DNA of 64,000 bases, taken from Gemmatimonadota bacterium (GTDB lineage: Bacteria; Gemmatimonadota; Gemmatimonadetes; Gemmatimonadales; Gemmatimonadaceae). Location: positions 411,744 through 475,743 of the forward strand of contig JAQBQB010000002.1 in NCBI GenBank assembly GCA_028287235.1. The letters are read 5' to 3'. Every line of letters starts with the position of its first letter. The first letter of the stretch is position 1. The position numbers and the translations under genes were made by a program. The notes beneath the pieces are model-generated. The model was not told where the DNA came from. It saw nothing but the letters and a program-made list of their open reading frames with translations, and did no database searches. Positions 53,529 through 61,453 of this stretch are shown one piece after another.

Positions 53529-54074
53529 GTGACTATCAGTGGCGTCAGCAGTATCAGTCCATTCAGCCAGCTCTCCGGCGTGAGCGGCGTCAGCTCCACG
53601 ACTCAGACTGACGCGGACGGCAGCGTCACATCGGTCGGCACCACCCGCTCCAAGCGCGACACGTTTCGCAGCGACTTCGCTTCGCTGCTCAAGGCGGTGC
53701 AGGCCGGCGACATCACCACCGCCCAGTCGGCGCTCGCCACGCTCAAGGCCGACGTGAAGGCATCGACCGCCGGCTACTCGCCCAGTTCGAGCGCATCGTC
53801 GTCGCAGCCCGATCTCGACGCGCTGTTCAAGGCCGTGCAGGCCGGAGACATCACCGGCGCGCAGTCGTCGCTCGCGAGTCTCAAGTCGGATATTGCGTCC
53901 GCCGCGACCCAGGATGCCTCGCCCCCGCCGGCCAATGGCCAAACGCAGGGCGCGCACCCGCATCATCACCGGCATGCGGGCGGCAGTCTCGAGGCGGCCG
54001 TCGCCGCGGCGTTCCAATCCGTAACGGGCGCGGACAGTTCGTCAGAGTCGGCGCCGTCGACCGCCGCTGCGTGA
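53529..54074 (+). CDS. Small Ser/Ala-rich protein with a duplicated ~30-residue motif
   Basis: 181 residues from a GTG at 53529. Two internal repeats: FASLLKAVQAGDITTAQSAL (about 50-80) and LDALFKAVQAGDITGAQSSL (about 96-126), joined by a Ser-rich linker. C-terminus is His-rich (HPHHHRHAGGS) and Ala/Ser-rich. No signal or membrane helix. Similar AGDxxxAQ repeat proteins are found as hypotheticals in many Proteobacteria. The His cluster could bind metal. Function unknown. Confidence 0.7.
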   Translation: MTISGVSSISPFSQLSGVSGVSSTTQTDADGSVTSVGTTRSKRDTFRSDFASLLKAVQAGDITTAQSALATLKADVKASTAGYSPSSSASSSQPDLDALFKAVQAGDITGAQSSLASLKSDIASAATQDASPPPANGQTQGAHPHHHRHAGGSLEAAVAAAFQSVTGADSSSESAPSTAAA

Positions 54075-54097
54075 CCGTTCAGGGACCGATACAGACA

Positions 54098-54124
54098 CCC
54101 GTTCACAGCGCTGCTGTGAACGGG
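54098..54124 (-). terminator. Rho-independent-type hairpin with conserved trailing sequence
   Basis: cccgttcacagc, gct loop, gctgtgaacggg: 12-bp perfect stem between convergent genes. On the minus strand the stem is followed by TGTCTGTATCGGTC, the same tail found after the tRNA-linked hairpin at 56743-56773 (GACCGATACAGA on the plus strand at 54084 and 56730). Confidence 0.6.
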
Positions 54125-54153
54125 CGATCGTTTCCGCTATGGCAGTGGCACGA

Positions 54154-54194
54154 AGTCCGGCAAGTTGTCCGTGAGTCGTTGACGGACAGCGCGA
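54154..54194. repeat. 41-bp sequence repeated beside tRNA-type attachment sites (copy 1)
   Basis: Matches 61520-61560 at 38 of 41 positions (core gtcgttgacggacagcgcga), and a degenerate copy lies at 56853. Here there is no tRNA fragment next to it, so it may be an old integration scar. Confidence 0.6.
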
Positions 54195-54258
54195 GCTACC
54201 CGTCGGCGATCACGGCACGCCACGATGGCGACACAGCGCGCGCATTTCGAGTGTTTGC

Positions 54259-56103
54259 TCATGGGGCGTTGCCCGTCGACTGCATGCCACTCATTCCGCT
54301 CGTGGCAGCATCGGGCATTCGAGCGGCGCGGAGCCGCAGAAACACCATCCCGCCCGCCGGCGTCCGCGACCCGTACGCAGTGGTCAACGCACTCGGAACA
54401 ACGTTGACGGTGCCCATCGCGCCGAGGCCGAGCGACGCACGCCACAATCCGCCAACCTCGCGGATGTAGCCGAGCGAGAACGCCGACACGTTGAAGCTCC
54501 GGTCCGTCGCGAAGCCGAATTGCGGGGTATCAAGCACCAGGTCTCCCGCGGTCTTCTGAACGAACTCGGCGCGTGCCAGTACCGTGTTCGATCGGTCGAG
54601 ATTCGCTTCGGATTCGGCGAGGAGGCTGTGCGAGAGGCCGGGATGGGTGGAATGCTTGTTCGCGCCCCACACGAACGTCGTCGCCCATTGCCCATCCGTA
54701 CCGAGCGACGTGCCGTAGATCGCCGACGCCGTGACGCGATGCATCGACTCGGCCGGAGACAGAATCTCCGGATGCGCCAGATAACCGTAGCCGGCCGAGA
54801 GTGCCCAATCGGTGTTCGGATTGAAGGACAGCCGTCCAGAGTACGAGTCGAACTTCAGCGGATCGAAATTCCAACGGTTCTCATCCGGCTCGCGGCCGTT
54901 GAACACCGATCCTTCGAGCTTCCATTCGTGCGTGAACACGCCCGCCGTGAGCACACCGAACGAGACGTGCGTCGCGTCCTGCCAGTGATGGCCGATCGGT
55001 GCGAACGGGTTGTCCGTCGCCGACGGCCGATGCATGAACGCCACCGGTCCGAGGGCCGGCTCACCCGAGGGCGCGGCGTAGAGCGAGATGCCGGCGTTCT
55101 GCGTGACCGGGCGCTCGTACATCGCGCCGAGCTCCATCCAGAAATCGTGCGGATGCTGGCGATCGTGCAGCGGATCGCCGTGATAGCTCTCGCCCGTTTG
55201 CAACAGGAGCGGATATCCACGCGGCGTAACCGTCGCCGCGTCGAGACTGAGCATGGTGCGCGCCTGGAAACGACCGCCGGCCAACTCGTGGCTCGCCATG
55301 ATCATCGCCCAATTCAGCGATCCGAACTGCGCGTCGCCGCGCGGTCCGTTCTGCTTGTCGTACTGTCCGAACGCGAACGCATGGAGCATCAAATCCCACT
55401 GCCCTGCCTTGAACCGGCGTGAGGGAAGCGAGACGGCGTCGGGAATCCATGTCGTGCCGGAGCCCATCCGCTCCATCGAGACGCCGAGGGGATCTGGCAC
55501 CATCGACATCGTGGCCATGTGCGTCGTGTCTGAGCGGGCACCCATGCCCGGCATGTTCGCCATCGGCTTTTGGCCAGCCGTGTCGCGCATACCGGGCATC
55601 TCAGGCATGTCCTTCATTGCGGACGTGTCGCGCACTCTGGGCATGCCGGGCATTCCGGGTGTCGCGCTCTTGCCCATGCTCATCGTGTCTCGCATGGGCA
55701 TCCTTTTCTCACCGGGGTGAGCGGCGCCGGACGCGCCCATCCCTGGCATGCCGGTCATTCCCGTAGCGTCTTTTTTCACCGGGATGCGGCGTTGCGAACG
55801 TGCGGTCGAGCGCTTGCCGCCCTTGGTCGAATCGCGCGCGGGCATCTTCATGCCGGACATTGCGGAAGACGCTGATCGTTTCGCCGGAACCTTCGACGGC
55901 GTTTTCATTCCGCTCATGCCCGGCATCGCGGACATCGCGGGCATCGCGCGCTTCACCGAGTCGGCACGGGCGATTGAATCGCGGCGTTGCTTTGGTGTTT
56001 GCTGTGCGCCGAGACTCGTTGTGGAAGTGAAACTGAAAATGAGGCCGACGACCGCGGCAAGCGCGGCACAGCCGATAGACCGAGAAAGCTTGTTGGAGTG
56101 CAT
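54259..56103 (-). CDS. Outer-membrane-type protein with Met-rich N-terminus, probably copper related
   Basis: 614 residues from the ATG at 56103, with signal (IGCAALAAVVGLIFSFTS). Residues ~45-190 are low-complexity and Met-rich (AMPGMSGMKTP, GMTGMPGMG, MPRVRDTS), a composition used by periplasmic copper binders. From ~200 to the end is beta-strand-rich, barrel-like: GGRFQARTMLSLDA, HPHDFWMELGAMYER, SFGVLTAGVFTHEW. I recall similar proteins as hypotheticals near copper-resistance genes. The upstream gene codes for a small Cys/His-rich protein. The last residues repeat MSGMQ. Confidence 0.72.
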   Translation of the reverse strand: MHSNKLSRSIGCAALAAVVGLIFSFTSTTSLGAQQTPKQRRDSIARADSVKRAMPAMSAMPGMSGMKTPSKVPAKRSASSAMSGMKMPARDSTKGGKRSTARSQRRIPVKKDATGMTGMPGMGASGAAHPGEKRMPMRDTMSMGKSATPGMPGMPRVRDTSAMKDMPEMPGMRDTAGQKPMANMPGMGARSDTTHMATMSMVPDPLGVSMERMGSGTTWIPDAVSLPSRRFKAGQWDLMLHAFAFGQYDKQNGPRGDAQFGSLNWAMIMASHELAGGRFQARTMLSLDAATVTPRGYPLLLQTGESYHGDPLHDRQHPHDFWMELGAMYERPVTQNAGISLYAAPSGEPALGPVAFMHRPSATDNPFAPIGHHWQDATHVSFGVLTAGVFTHEWKLEGSVFNGREPDENRWNFDPLKFDSYSGRLSFNPNTDWALSAGYGYLAHPEILSPAESMHRVTASAIYGTSLGTDGQWATTFVWGANKHSTHPGLSHSLLAESEANLDRSNTVLARAEFVQKTAGDLVLDTPQFGFATDRSFNVSAFSLGYIREVGGLWRASLGLGAMGTVNVVPSALTTAYGSRTPAGGMVFLRLRAARMPDAATSGMSGMQSTGNAP

Positions 56104-56219
56104 CTGTCGTCCGAAGTGAAAGCCGGATGCGTGCGATTGGCCGGGCCAATCGTCGCGCATCAATCCCGCCGATGCGCCATGCGGCGAATCAGCGGCTCAC
56201 GAATACCGAGTTGTGAGGG

Positions 56220-56654
56220 TTACGCTTTCGGAGGGGGCGGTTCCGGCGCGGTAAGGCGAGACAGAGGCGCGAGCGTACTGGTGATGGCTACGCCTTCATC
56301 GGTTCCGGGAATGGGCGACGCGCCGGCGACGTCGGTCACGGCAAGCGTTAGAGCGCAGCCGGCCATGGCGTCGCAACAGTGGTCGGTCGACGGAACTTGA
56401 CAGGGTGCATCGTCCGTCGCCGCTCGCGCCGCCGCCGAGGCCATGGCAGGCTGGCTGGCCGTTCCCGTTTCCGGCGCTCCGCCGGAATCCATCGCGTCCA
56501 TGCTCGCGGCAGACATGCCGGATGTGCCTTGCGTCATCGCCGAATGTGAACCCGTGTGCGACGCGCACACGAGGTCAGTGCCCACGAGGCTCAAGTGGGC
56601 CATGAAGACCATCGTGCATAGTCCGATGAAACGGCTCCAGGCGGTCCGACGCAT
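56220..56654 (-). CDS. Small exported Cys/His/Met-rich protein
   Basis: 144 residues from the ATG at 56654 (MRRTAWSRFIGLCTMVFMAH), with a signal-like helix. The mature part has VCASHTGSHSAMTQ and a Cys/His cluster CQVPSTDHCCDAMAGC, typical of metal-binding periplasmic proteins. The C-terminus is Pro-rich. It precedes the Met-rich barrel gene (116-base gap) on the same strand, so a two-gene copper-handling unit is plausible. No named family recognised. Confidence 0.6.
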   Translation of the reverse strand: MRRTAWSRFIGLCTMVFMAHLSLVGTDLVCASHTGSHSAMTQGTSGMSAASMDAMDSGGAPETGTASQPAMASAAARAATDDAPCQVPSTDHCCDAMAGCALTLAVTDVAGASPIPGTDEGVAITSTLAPLSRLTAPEPPPPKA

Positions 56655-56742
56655 ACCGGACAGTAATGACGGCCCGTAGTTCAGCACAGTGGTGTAGAGC
56701 GAACCGTGCCCCTGAGGGGAATTTCCCGAGACCGATACAGAA

Positions 56743-56773
56743 ACCCCGCCCACAGCGATGCCGTGGGCGGGGT
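56743..56773 (-). terminator. Rho-independent terminator downstream of a tRNA-Ile 3' half
   Basis: accccgcccac ... gtgggcggggt: 11-bp stem, loop with two further pairs. On the minus strand it follows the tRNA 3' end by 13-14 bases and is followed by TTTCTGT, the classic layout behind a tRNA gene. It shows this side is the chromosomal flank of the integration site. Transcription of the Cys/His-rich gene must begin just left of it. Confidence 0.75.
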
Positions 56774-56786
56774 AATGACTTCTGTG

Positions 56787-56835
56787 TTTATGGGCCTGAG
56801 AGGAGTTGAACCTCTGACCTCACGCTTATCAGGCG
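56787..56835 (-). repeat. 3' half of tRNA-Ile(GAU), attachment-site copy 1 (49-bp direct repeat)
   Basis: On the minus strand it reads from the anticodon loop (CTGATAA, anticodon GAT) through the variable loop and T arm (GGTTCAACTCC) to the acceptor end GGCCCA. The 5' half is absent: beyond the anticodon stem the sequence diverges and no D arm follows. Identical to 61454-61502. Typical of an integrase attachment site in a tRNA gene. The terminator next to it marks this copy as the chromosome-island boundary. Confidence 0.88.
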
Positions 56836-58133
56836 TTGTTGCACCGTTCCAAACTCCGGCAACTTATCGGACTTTACCACCGACAGGGCGACGTTTTGCC
56901 GACATTCGCCCCGGTTCGATGCCGGAGTTTCGCCCATCAATGGGCACAACAACGGGCACACTAGGAAAACCGGGGCCAATACCACTGGCTCTCGTCGACT
57001 CGTCGAGTGCCAATGAGGACCGGCCCGAGGTACCGGACGCCACCGGTGCATCAGCCGAAGCCGCGCGACGTCGCGTTCAGAAGGATGGTGGACGCGATTC
57101 GGCAGGTGCGCGTCAACGCAATCTGGCTCCGCTGTCCGTCGATCCGCGCGCGGTCGTTGCTTCGCGCCGTGCTGGATCCAGACCGCGCGAATCAGCCAAG
57201 CGCTGCGAAATGCCGCGAGCTCGCGCCCTTTGCCGCCTCGAGGACTTCTCTTGGCTCGAAGTTCATAGCCGATGTTCGCTCGAACGCGCCCGAACGTCAA
57301 CGGAACGACCGTCTCGTTGAGAGCCGAATCCCGAAGGGTCCGTTGACAGCCAGGGACTGCCGGCCAGGAGTGCTTTCAGGGTTCCACTGCGTGGCCTGAC
57401 AAGTCTCATTGGCGGGCGCGCGCCAAATTGTCCAAGTAGCGCACCGCAGCGTTGGTGGAGCATGAACGGGCGTCTCCGATATGTGCTTGGTTATCCGAAC
57501 CCAGGTGGCGGATGTTCGAGGCGCGACCCGGCTGAACGCGGCCGCACACCGTCCACGCCATCTCGCACGTGCCGTCGCCTGGACCGACTTATCGGATGTT
57601 CGAGTGCCGTGCGCTGTCGTGATGCGCAGGTCACAAACGAATCGAGTCAAGTGACGCGGTGAACGCGCCGTGGCCATGTGCGGACGATACGCGTTCACCG
57701 CCGCCGTGGGGCCGTCCAAATCGTTCCAGCGACCTCCACTTACGTTCAACTGAGAAGCGCGGTCATCACGCCGAAGTGGGCGGCCGTTCAACACAAGCGC
57801 GCCGTCGCCAATTACACATGTCGAAACAAATCAGCGACCACGCTCCTCGATATTCGACGTCGCGGCCTGCGGGGGCCACGAGCCCATCCTCATCAGCGGT
57901 GGCGCTACGTAAAGGCACCCCAGCTCTCCAGCCACATTTGAACCTCCCGCAGCTCGTATTGCCATGCAACGGACCGCGGGACGCGCGGGTACGTCTCGCG
58001 GCCCTTAGCGAGCTCCGGTAGGACGAATCGCAACGCACCACCCCTGGCAATTCACAATCGTGAACGTCAATTTTCGCATGGCCTCCGGAATCCACGATGC
58101 CGGTCATACTCTATCAGCGCCATACGCATCGCC
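56836..58133. other. 1.3-kb island stretch without a convincing gene
   Basis: Several 60-200-codon frames exist on both strands (for example 57007-57399 plus, 57297-57794 minus), but none has a recognisable domain, a good ribosome site or consistent codon use. Near its left end lie a degenerate 41-bp attachment repeat (56853-56891) and a sequence at 56935-56961 resembling the integrase tail at 61349-61376. Looks like decayed mobile DNA. Confidence 0.6.
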
Positions 58134-58718
58134 ATGGCTTTGAGCAATTGCCGCCCCCTGCGATTTGTAAGCTCTACGATCGAGCTTGTCCGCCATCACT
58201 ATCAGCAGTTTGAAGGGCGCCGCGGTGGAAACATCGCGTTCTTCCGGATTGAGTGCCGGCGCGGCATCGGACCGAGGACAACCCGGTTGCGTGGTGGCAC
58301 CGTCGGCGGCGAGACAGCGGTCATTTACGACAATGCGGCGAACCGATACGTGATCTTCGCTCGCAATGCGGGCATGGGTGGCGCACACTCGGAGCAGCGC
58401 TGCATCCAGCTCTTCAACGAATATTTCAACACGGCCGCCGATCCGTACGATACGGTGATCACGTACGTCTTCACCGAGCGCGAGCCGTGCCACGATGCCC
58501 ACCCAAACTGCCTCGCCTTACTTACCCAACTGCTCGAGACAGCCGGGTGGGGTCGCGAAGGCGCCGCGACCCCCGTTCGATACCTGCGTGGCTATGCGTC
58601 GGCGGACGAACTCTTCACGATGGCCCGGATCGACGGGATCGATGTCGCCGCCGCGCGGCAGGCGAATCGGCGTGACGGGCAACTTGGCGCCAAGCAGATA
58701 CGTGAAAGGGACTACTAG
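58134..58718 (+). CDS. Putative nucleic-acid/nucleotide deaminase-fold protein in the island
   Basis: 194 residues. The centre fits the deaminase superfamily: strand pair ETAVIYDNAANRYVIFARN, helix GGAHSEQRCIQLFNEYF with HSE (His85, Glu87), strand DTVITYVFTEREPC and helix PCHDAHPNCLALL with Cys119 and Cys126 (PC-x6-C in place of the usual PCxxC). These would be the Zn ligands and catalytic Glu. Such domains occur as toxin tips of polymorphic toxins and in defence proteins. There is no signal peptide and no long toxin backbone, so it stands alone. The N-terminal 55 residues match nothing I know. A 73-residue gene follows by 35 bases. Confidence 0.65.
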   Translation: MALSNCRPLRFVSSTIELVRHHYQQFEGRRGGNIAFFRIECRRGIGPRTTRLRGGTVGGETAVIYDNAANRYVIFARNAGMGGAHSEQRCIQLFNEYFNTAADPYDTVITYVFTEREPCHDAHPNCLALLTQLLETAGWGREGAATPVRYLRGYASADELFTMARIDGIDVAAARQANRRDGQLGAKQIRERDY

Positions 58719-58753
58719 ATCCCACTCGCGACCTCGCCTGATATGACGCTGCC

Positions 58754-58975
58754 ATGACGCAATGGCGTTACACTCTGGCTGTGCAATCACCTGATGCGTA
58801 CGACCGCGCTGCGGCACGCGCGTTAGCGCTCATTGAGAGTGGCCGGCAGATCATCGAGCGTGGCGAACGCCTTCTCCGAATTCTACGCATGTGCCGGAGT
58901 AACGAGATGGCGTGTCACAGCGCGGCGCTGACGCCCGTGGACGGGTTGGAACCGAACGCTAGAGGCCCGGGGTAG
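58754..58975 (+). CDS. Small hypothetical protein downstream of the deaminase-like gene
   Basis: 73 residues, mainly one helix (YDRAAARALALIESGRQIIE), then RGERLLRILRMC and a short tail. No domain recognised. Position 35 bases after the deaminase-like gene suggests co-transcription; an immunity or antitoxin role is only a guess from position. Confidence 0.4.
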   Translation: MTQWRYTLAVQSPDAYDRAAARALALIESGRQIIERGERLLRILRMCRSNEMACHSAALTPVDGLEPNARGPG

Positions 58976-59055
58976 CGTCTGGCGATGGTGACAACACCAT
59001 AACCAGTGCCGCACGGTTCCTATAGCGTTTCTGCTTCGAGCTTCGCCAAACCGAG

Positions 59056-59670
59056 GTGATCATCGTGGTCGGAGGCCTGCAAGAGCCACAGCGTCGTTTC
59101 GATCAGAGTGCGCCGTTGAGAGAGCTCTCGCTGCCGAGGTCGTCCGCATGCGCCGCCGCGGTGCTGTGGCTGGGAACCGGGCTTGCGCTTGGCATAATCA
59201 CGACGCCTCATAGCCAGGAATCGGGCGGCGCGGTCATGGGTCGCGCGTCTGGCGGCGACCTGTTCCTCCGCATTGCAGCGAATAACCTGATCGCCGTGGC
59301 GATCCTTCTCGCCGGCCGCTGGACAGCGGGGGTGAGCGCCGCGGCGGGCCTCATGGTCAACGGCGTCAAAATCGCCCGTTTGACTCGCCTACTGCACACG
59401 AGCGGCGTGACGGCCGCTGGAATCATGATGATGCTTGGACCGCATGGAATCATCGAGGTGCCCGTACTCCTCATCGCTGGTGCGTTTGGACTAGGCGGCT
59501 TCCAAGCCCTTACCGTCGCCTTCGGTGCCACGCGCGAGACAGGACGGCCGCACCGCGCAGCCGGGCGGCGGACCGTGTACCTCCTGGGTGCGGCGTTGGT
59601 CGTTGCGGCCGCGATAGAAGCATGGATCTCGCAACCGTTGGCGACGCATTTTCTCCCACCGGGGCGCTAG
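59056..59670 (+). CDS. SpoIIM-like (stage II sporulation protein M family) integral membrane protein
   Basis: 204 residues from a GTG at 59056; a start further in is possible. Four or five hydrophobic helices. The middle matches the SpoIIM/DUF95 pattern: FLRIAANNLIAVAILLAGRW, GVSAAAGLMVNGVKIA and MLGPHGIIEVPVLLIAGAFG. The PHGxxE motif is the family hallmark. The family is widespread in non-sporulating bacteria, often with unknown role. Part of the island cargo. Confidence 0.75.
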   Translation: MIIVVGGLQEPQRRFDQSAPLRELSLPRSSACAAAVLWLGTGLALGIITTPHSQESGGAVMGRASGGDLFLRIAANNLIAVAILLAGRWTAGVSAAAGLMVNGVKIARLTRLLHTSGVTAAGIMMMLGPHGIIEVPVLLIAGAFGLGGFQALTVAFGATRETGRPHRAAGRRTVYLLGAALVVAAAIEAWISQPLATHFLPPGR

Positions 59671-59714
59671 CGACACATGAGGAGGCAAGACCTCCTCCTC
59701 ATGTGCCCAGTCGG

Positions 59715-59966
59715 TCAGCTCCGGGATCGCTGCAACAACACGGTGCCAGCGACCAGAAACGCCAGCGCGGCGACATCGGCGACGACGTGAACGTTCGGCG
59801 CGGAGATCGGGCCAAACGACATGATCCCAACCGCACATCCAAACATCAGCAAACCCCATCCTCGAGAACGTGAGGACGACGTGCTGCGGAGCGTAACGGC
59901 GCCCTGAACGGCGAGAACGAGCGCGATTACGCCAGCAACGAATGGCAGAACCGTCATGGCTGTCAC
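59715..59966 (-). CDS. Small hypothetical membrane protein
   Basis: 83 residues with three hydrophobic segments (VLPFVAGVIALVLAVQGAV; GWGLLMFGCAVGIMSFG; VVADVAALAFLVAGTVLL). No family recognised. Seven bases after the lipoprotein gene on the same strand, so probably co-transcribed; converges on the SpoIIM-like gene. Confidence 0.55.
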   Translation of the reverse strand: MTAMTVLPFVAGVIALVLAVQGAVTLRSTSSSRSRGWGLLMFGCAVGIMSFGPISAPNVHVVADVAALAFLVAGTVLLQRSRS

Positions 59967-59973
59967 GCTGACA

Positions 59974-60972
59974 TCACCCGCCGCACGCGGCGTCCATCAC
60001 TGGATCGTCGGCTTGTGGATCGCCTTGCACCGAATCCAGGTAGTCGATACAAGCCTGGTCTCCGCCGCTCGGCCCAGCCGGGAATTGCTGAGAGACGAAC
60101 ACCCCCAAATCGAAGCCGATACCGAACGCTCCGATTACGCCGCCGAGGGCCGCCAGAGCGGCGTCGCCGATCAAGCTACCGGCACTTGCCGCGATGCCCC
60201 CGAGGCCAGCGGCGCCCTTGACGATCCATCCAAAGACCGACGGACTGCCGTCTTTCAACGTGTCCACGCCAACCTGGGCCTCGAGCATCCGAGGCAGTAG
60301 CACGTCGGACGCGACGACCTGAATACGATGGATCAAGCGCGCAGCGGCCAACGTTGCTTCCGCCTTGCCAGCGGTCAGCCCAAGGCGAGCCTGCTCATGG
60401 CTAACGTCGAATGTTGCTACGGTTCGACGTGTGAGCACGCCGTTTCGGAACTCGTTCATGGTGAGACGGCGCAATTCCCAGCCGCCGTCAGCGCGCTTCC
60501 ATTCCGGGACCGCAGCATACACGAGAGCGCCATCCATAGAGATTCGCACGGCGGATGACGGTCCGGAACCAATGCCCGGATCTACGGCGAGGTCGATGCT
60601 GTGCCCGGCGCCAGGAATCGTTCGGCCATGCACCGCGCGTTTGCCATGAGCTCGGCCAAAGTCCGTTTCGAATACCGGGACGGTTTGGTTCCCAGCACGC
60701 AGAGCGTCAAAGGCGCCCAGCCGCACGTATCCTGTGCCGTGCGACACACGGCCTCTCAGATGTTGAGACGGAACATCGATGTGCCGCCAGTCCCCGCTCG
60801 TGTCGATTCCGTCCACCGAGAGAGATACGTCCGCCGACAGCGCGGTTCCTTCGATCGGCGATCGTGACAGGGGTGACTTCAATGGGTCGAACGCCGACCG
60901 CACAGCGATCGGCTCTGCACTGTTCTCTTGGCACGCCGTTATGAACGCGACGGCCCCGCAGAACAACGCCAA
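59974..60972 (-). CDS. Putative lipoprotein with C-terminal Gly/Ala-rich hydrophobic segment
   Basis: 332 residues from a TTG at 60972; no ATG fits. Short signal with lipobox-like FITAC. The middle is polar (LSADVSLSVDGIDTSGDW, SIDLAVDPGIGSGPSS, LVYAAVPEWKRADGGWEL). Residues ~245-300 are hydrophobic and glycine-rich (GAAGLGGIAASAGSLIG, LAALGGVIGAFGIGFDLG), resembling pore-forming or bacteriocin-type segments. The end is Asp/Cys-containing (DQACIDYLDS). No family recognised. Precedes the small membrane protein. Confidence 0.55.
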   Translation of the reverse strand: MALFCGAVAFITACQENSAEPIAVRSAFDPLKSPLSRSPIEGTALSADVSLSVDGIDTSGDWRHIDVPSQHLRGRVSHGTGYVRLGAFDALRAGNQTVPVFETDFGRAHGKRAVHGRTIPGAGHSIDLAVDPGIGSGPSSAVRISMDGALVYAAVPEWKRADGGWELRRLTMNEFRNGVLTRRTVATFDVSHEQARLGLTAGKAEATLAAARLIHRIQVVASDVLLPRMLEAQVGVDTLKDGSPSVFGWIVKGAAGLGGIAASAGSLIGDAALAALGGVIGAFGIGFDLGVFVSQQFPAGPSGGDQACIDYLDSVQGDPQADDPVMDAACGG

Positions 60973-61221
60973 ACGGCGAAGAGATCTCGAGCGACCGCCT
61001 CGAGCCCTGCGATGGAGAGCTTGCCGTTCATTCCGAGCTTCAGATCGTCAGTTGCGCGGGGTTCAATCCAGCAGTCGAGCCACACGTAACCCGGAACAGT
61101 AGAGTGAAGCTCAAGATCGCCGAGTACAGTGATGGGCTGGACGACTTGGGTAACCTCGATGCGATGTCCGGCGCTCTACTTGACGCCGCCGGATTCGGAG
61201 GACGAAACGAAGTCGGGCGAT

Positions 61222-61379
61222 TCTACCGTGAAGGATCTGGGAGGCTGGAAGACCGAGCAGACCATGGTCGCGGTCTACTTGCAGCCAGACGAGGATGCGC
61301 AGCGGACCGCCCTGGAAAGAACTACCGTCTCCACGAGGTCAAATCCGGCATGAATGGGCACACGGAACGGGCACACCAC
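61222..61379 (+). pseudogene. Tyrosine recombinase (integrase) C-terminal remnant, frameshifted
   Basis: TVKDLGGWKTEQTMVAVYLQ then PDEDAQRTALE is the last part of a phage-type integrase, with the catalytic Tyr codon at 61276-61278 (VYLQPD). The frame then shifts: KNYRLHEVKSGMNGHTERAH is read in the neighbouring frame at 61324-61379. The upstream catalytic domain (Arg/His motifs) is gone. It sits 75 bases before the second tRNA 3'-half repeat, the usual place for an integrase. Confidence 0.7.
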
Positions 61380-61453
61380 GCGCGGCTCCAGAAACGCTAT
61401 TGCCTCGCCAAGCGCGTAACGCTCAACGAGGCAACAGCTTGTTTCAATCAGTT

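Noticed and set aside
54071..54469. 132-codon plus-strand frame after the repeat protein
   Set aside because: Overlaps the terminator, the 41-bp repeat and the antisense of the barrel protein; no recognisable features.
56787..56865. Complete tRNA-Ile gene
   Set aside because: Only the anticodon loop to 3' end is present; beyond it no D arm or matching acceptor 5' strand exists. Same at 61454.
57007..57794. Overlapping frames of 130 (plus) and 165 (minus) codons
   Set aside because: No domain, poor starts, Arg/Ser-rich composition as in random high-GC frames.
61129..61221. Extension of the integrase remnant upstream
   Set aside because: The residues before TVKDLGGWK do not resemble integrase; the conserved Arg and His motifs are missing.
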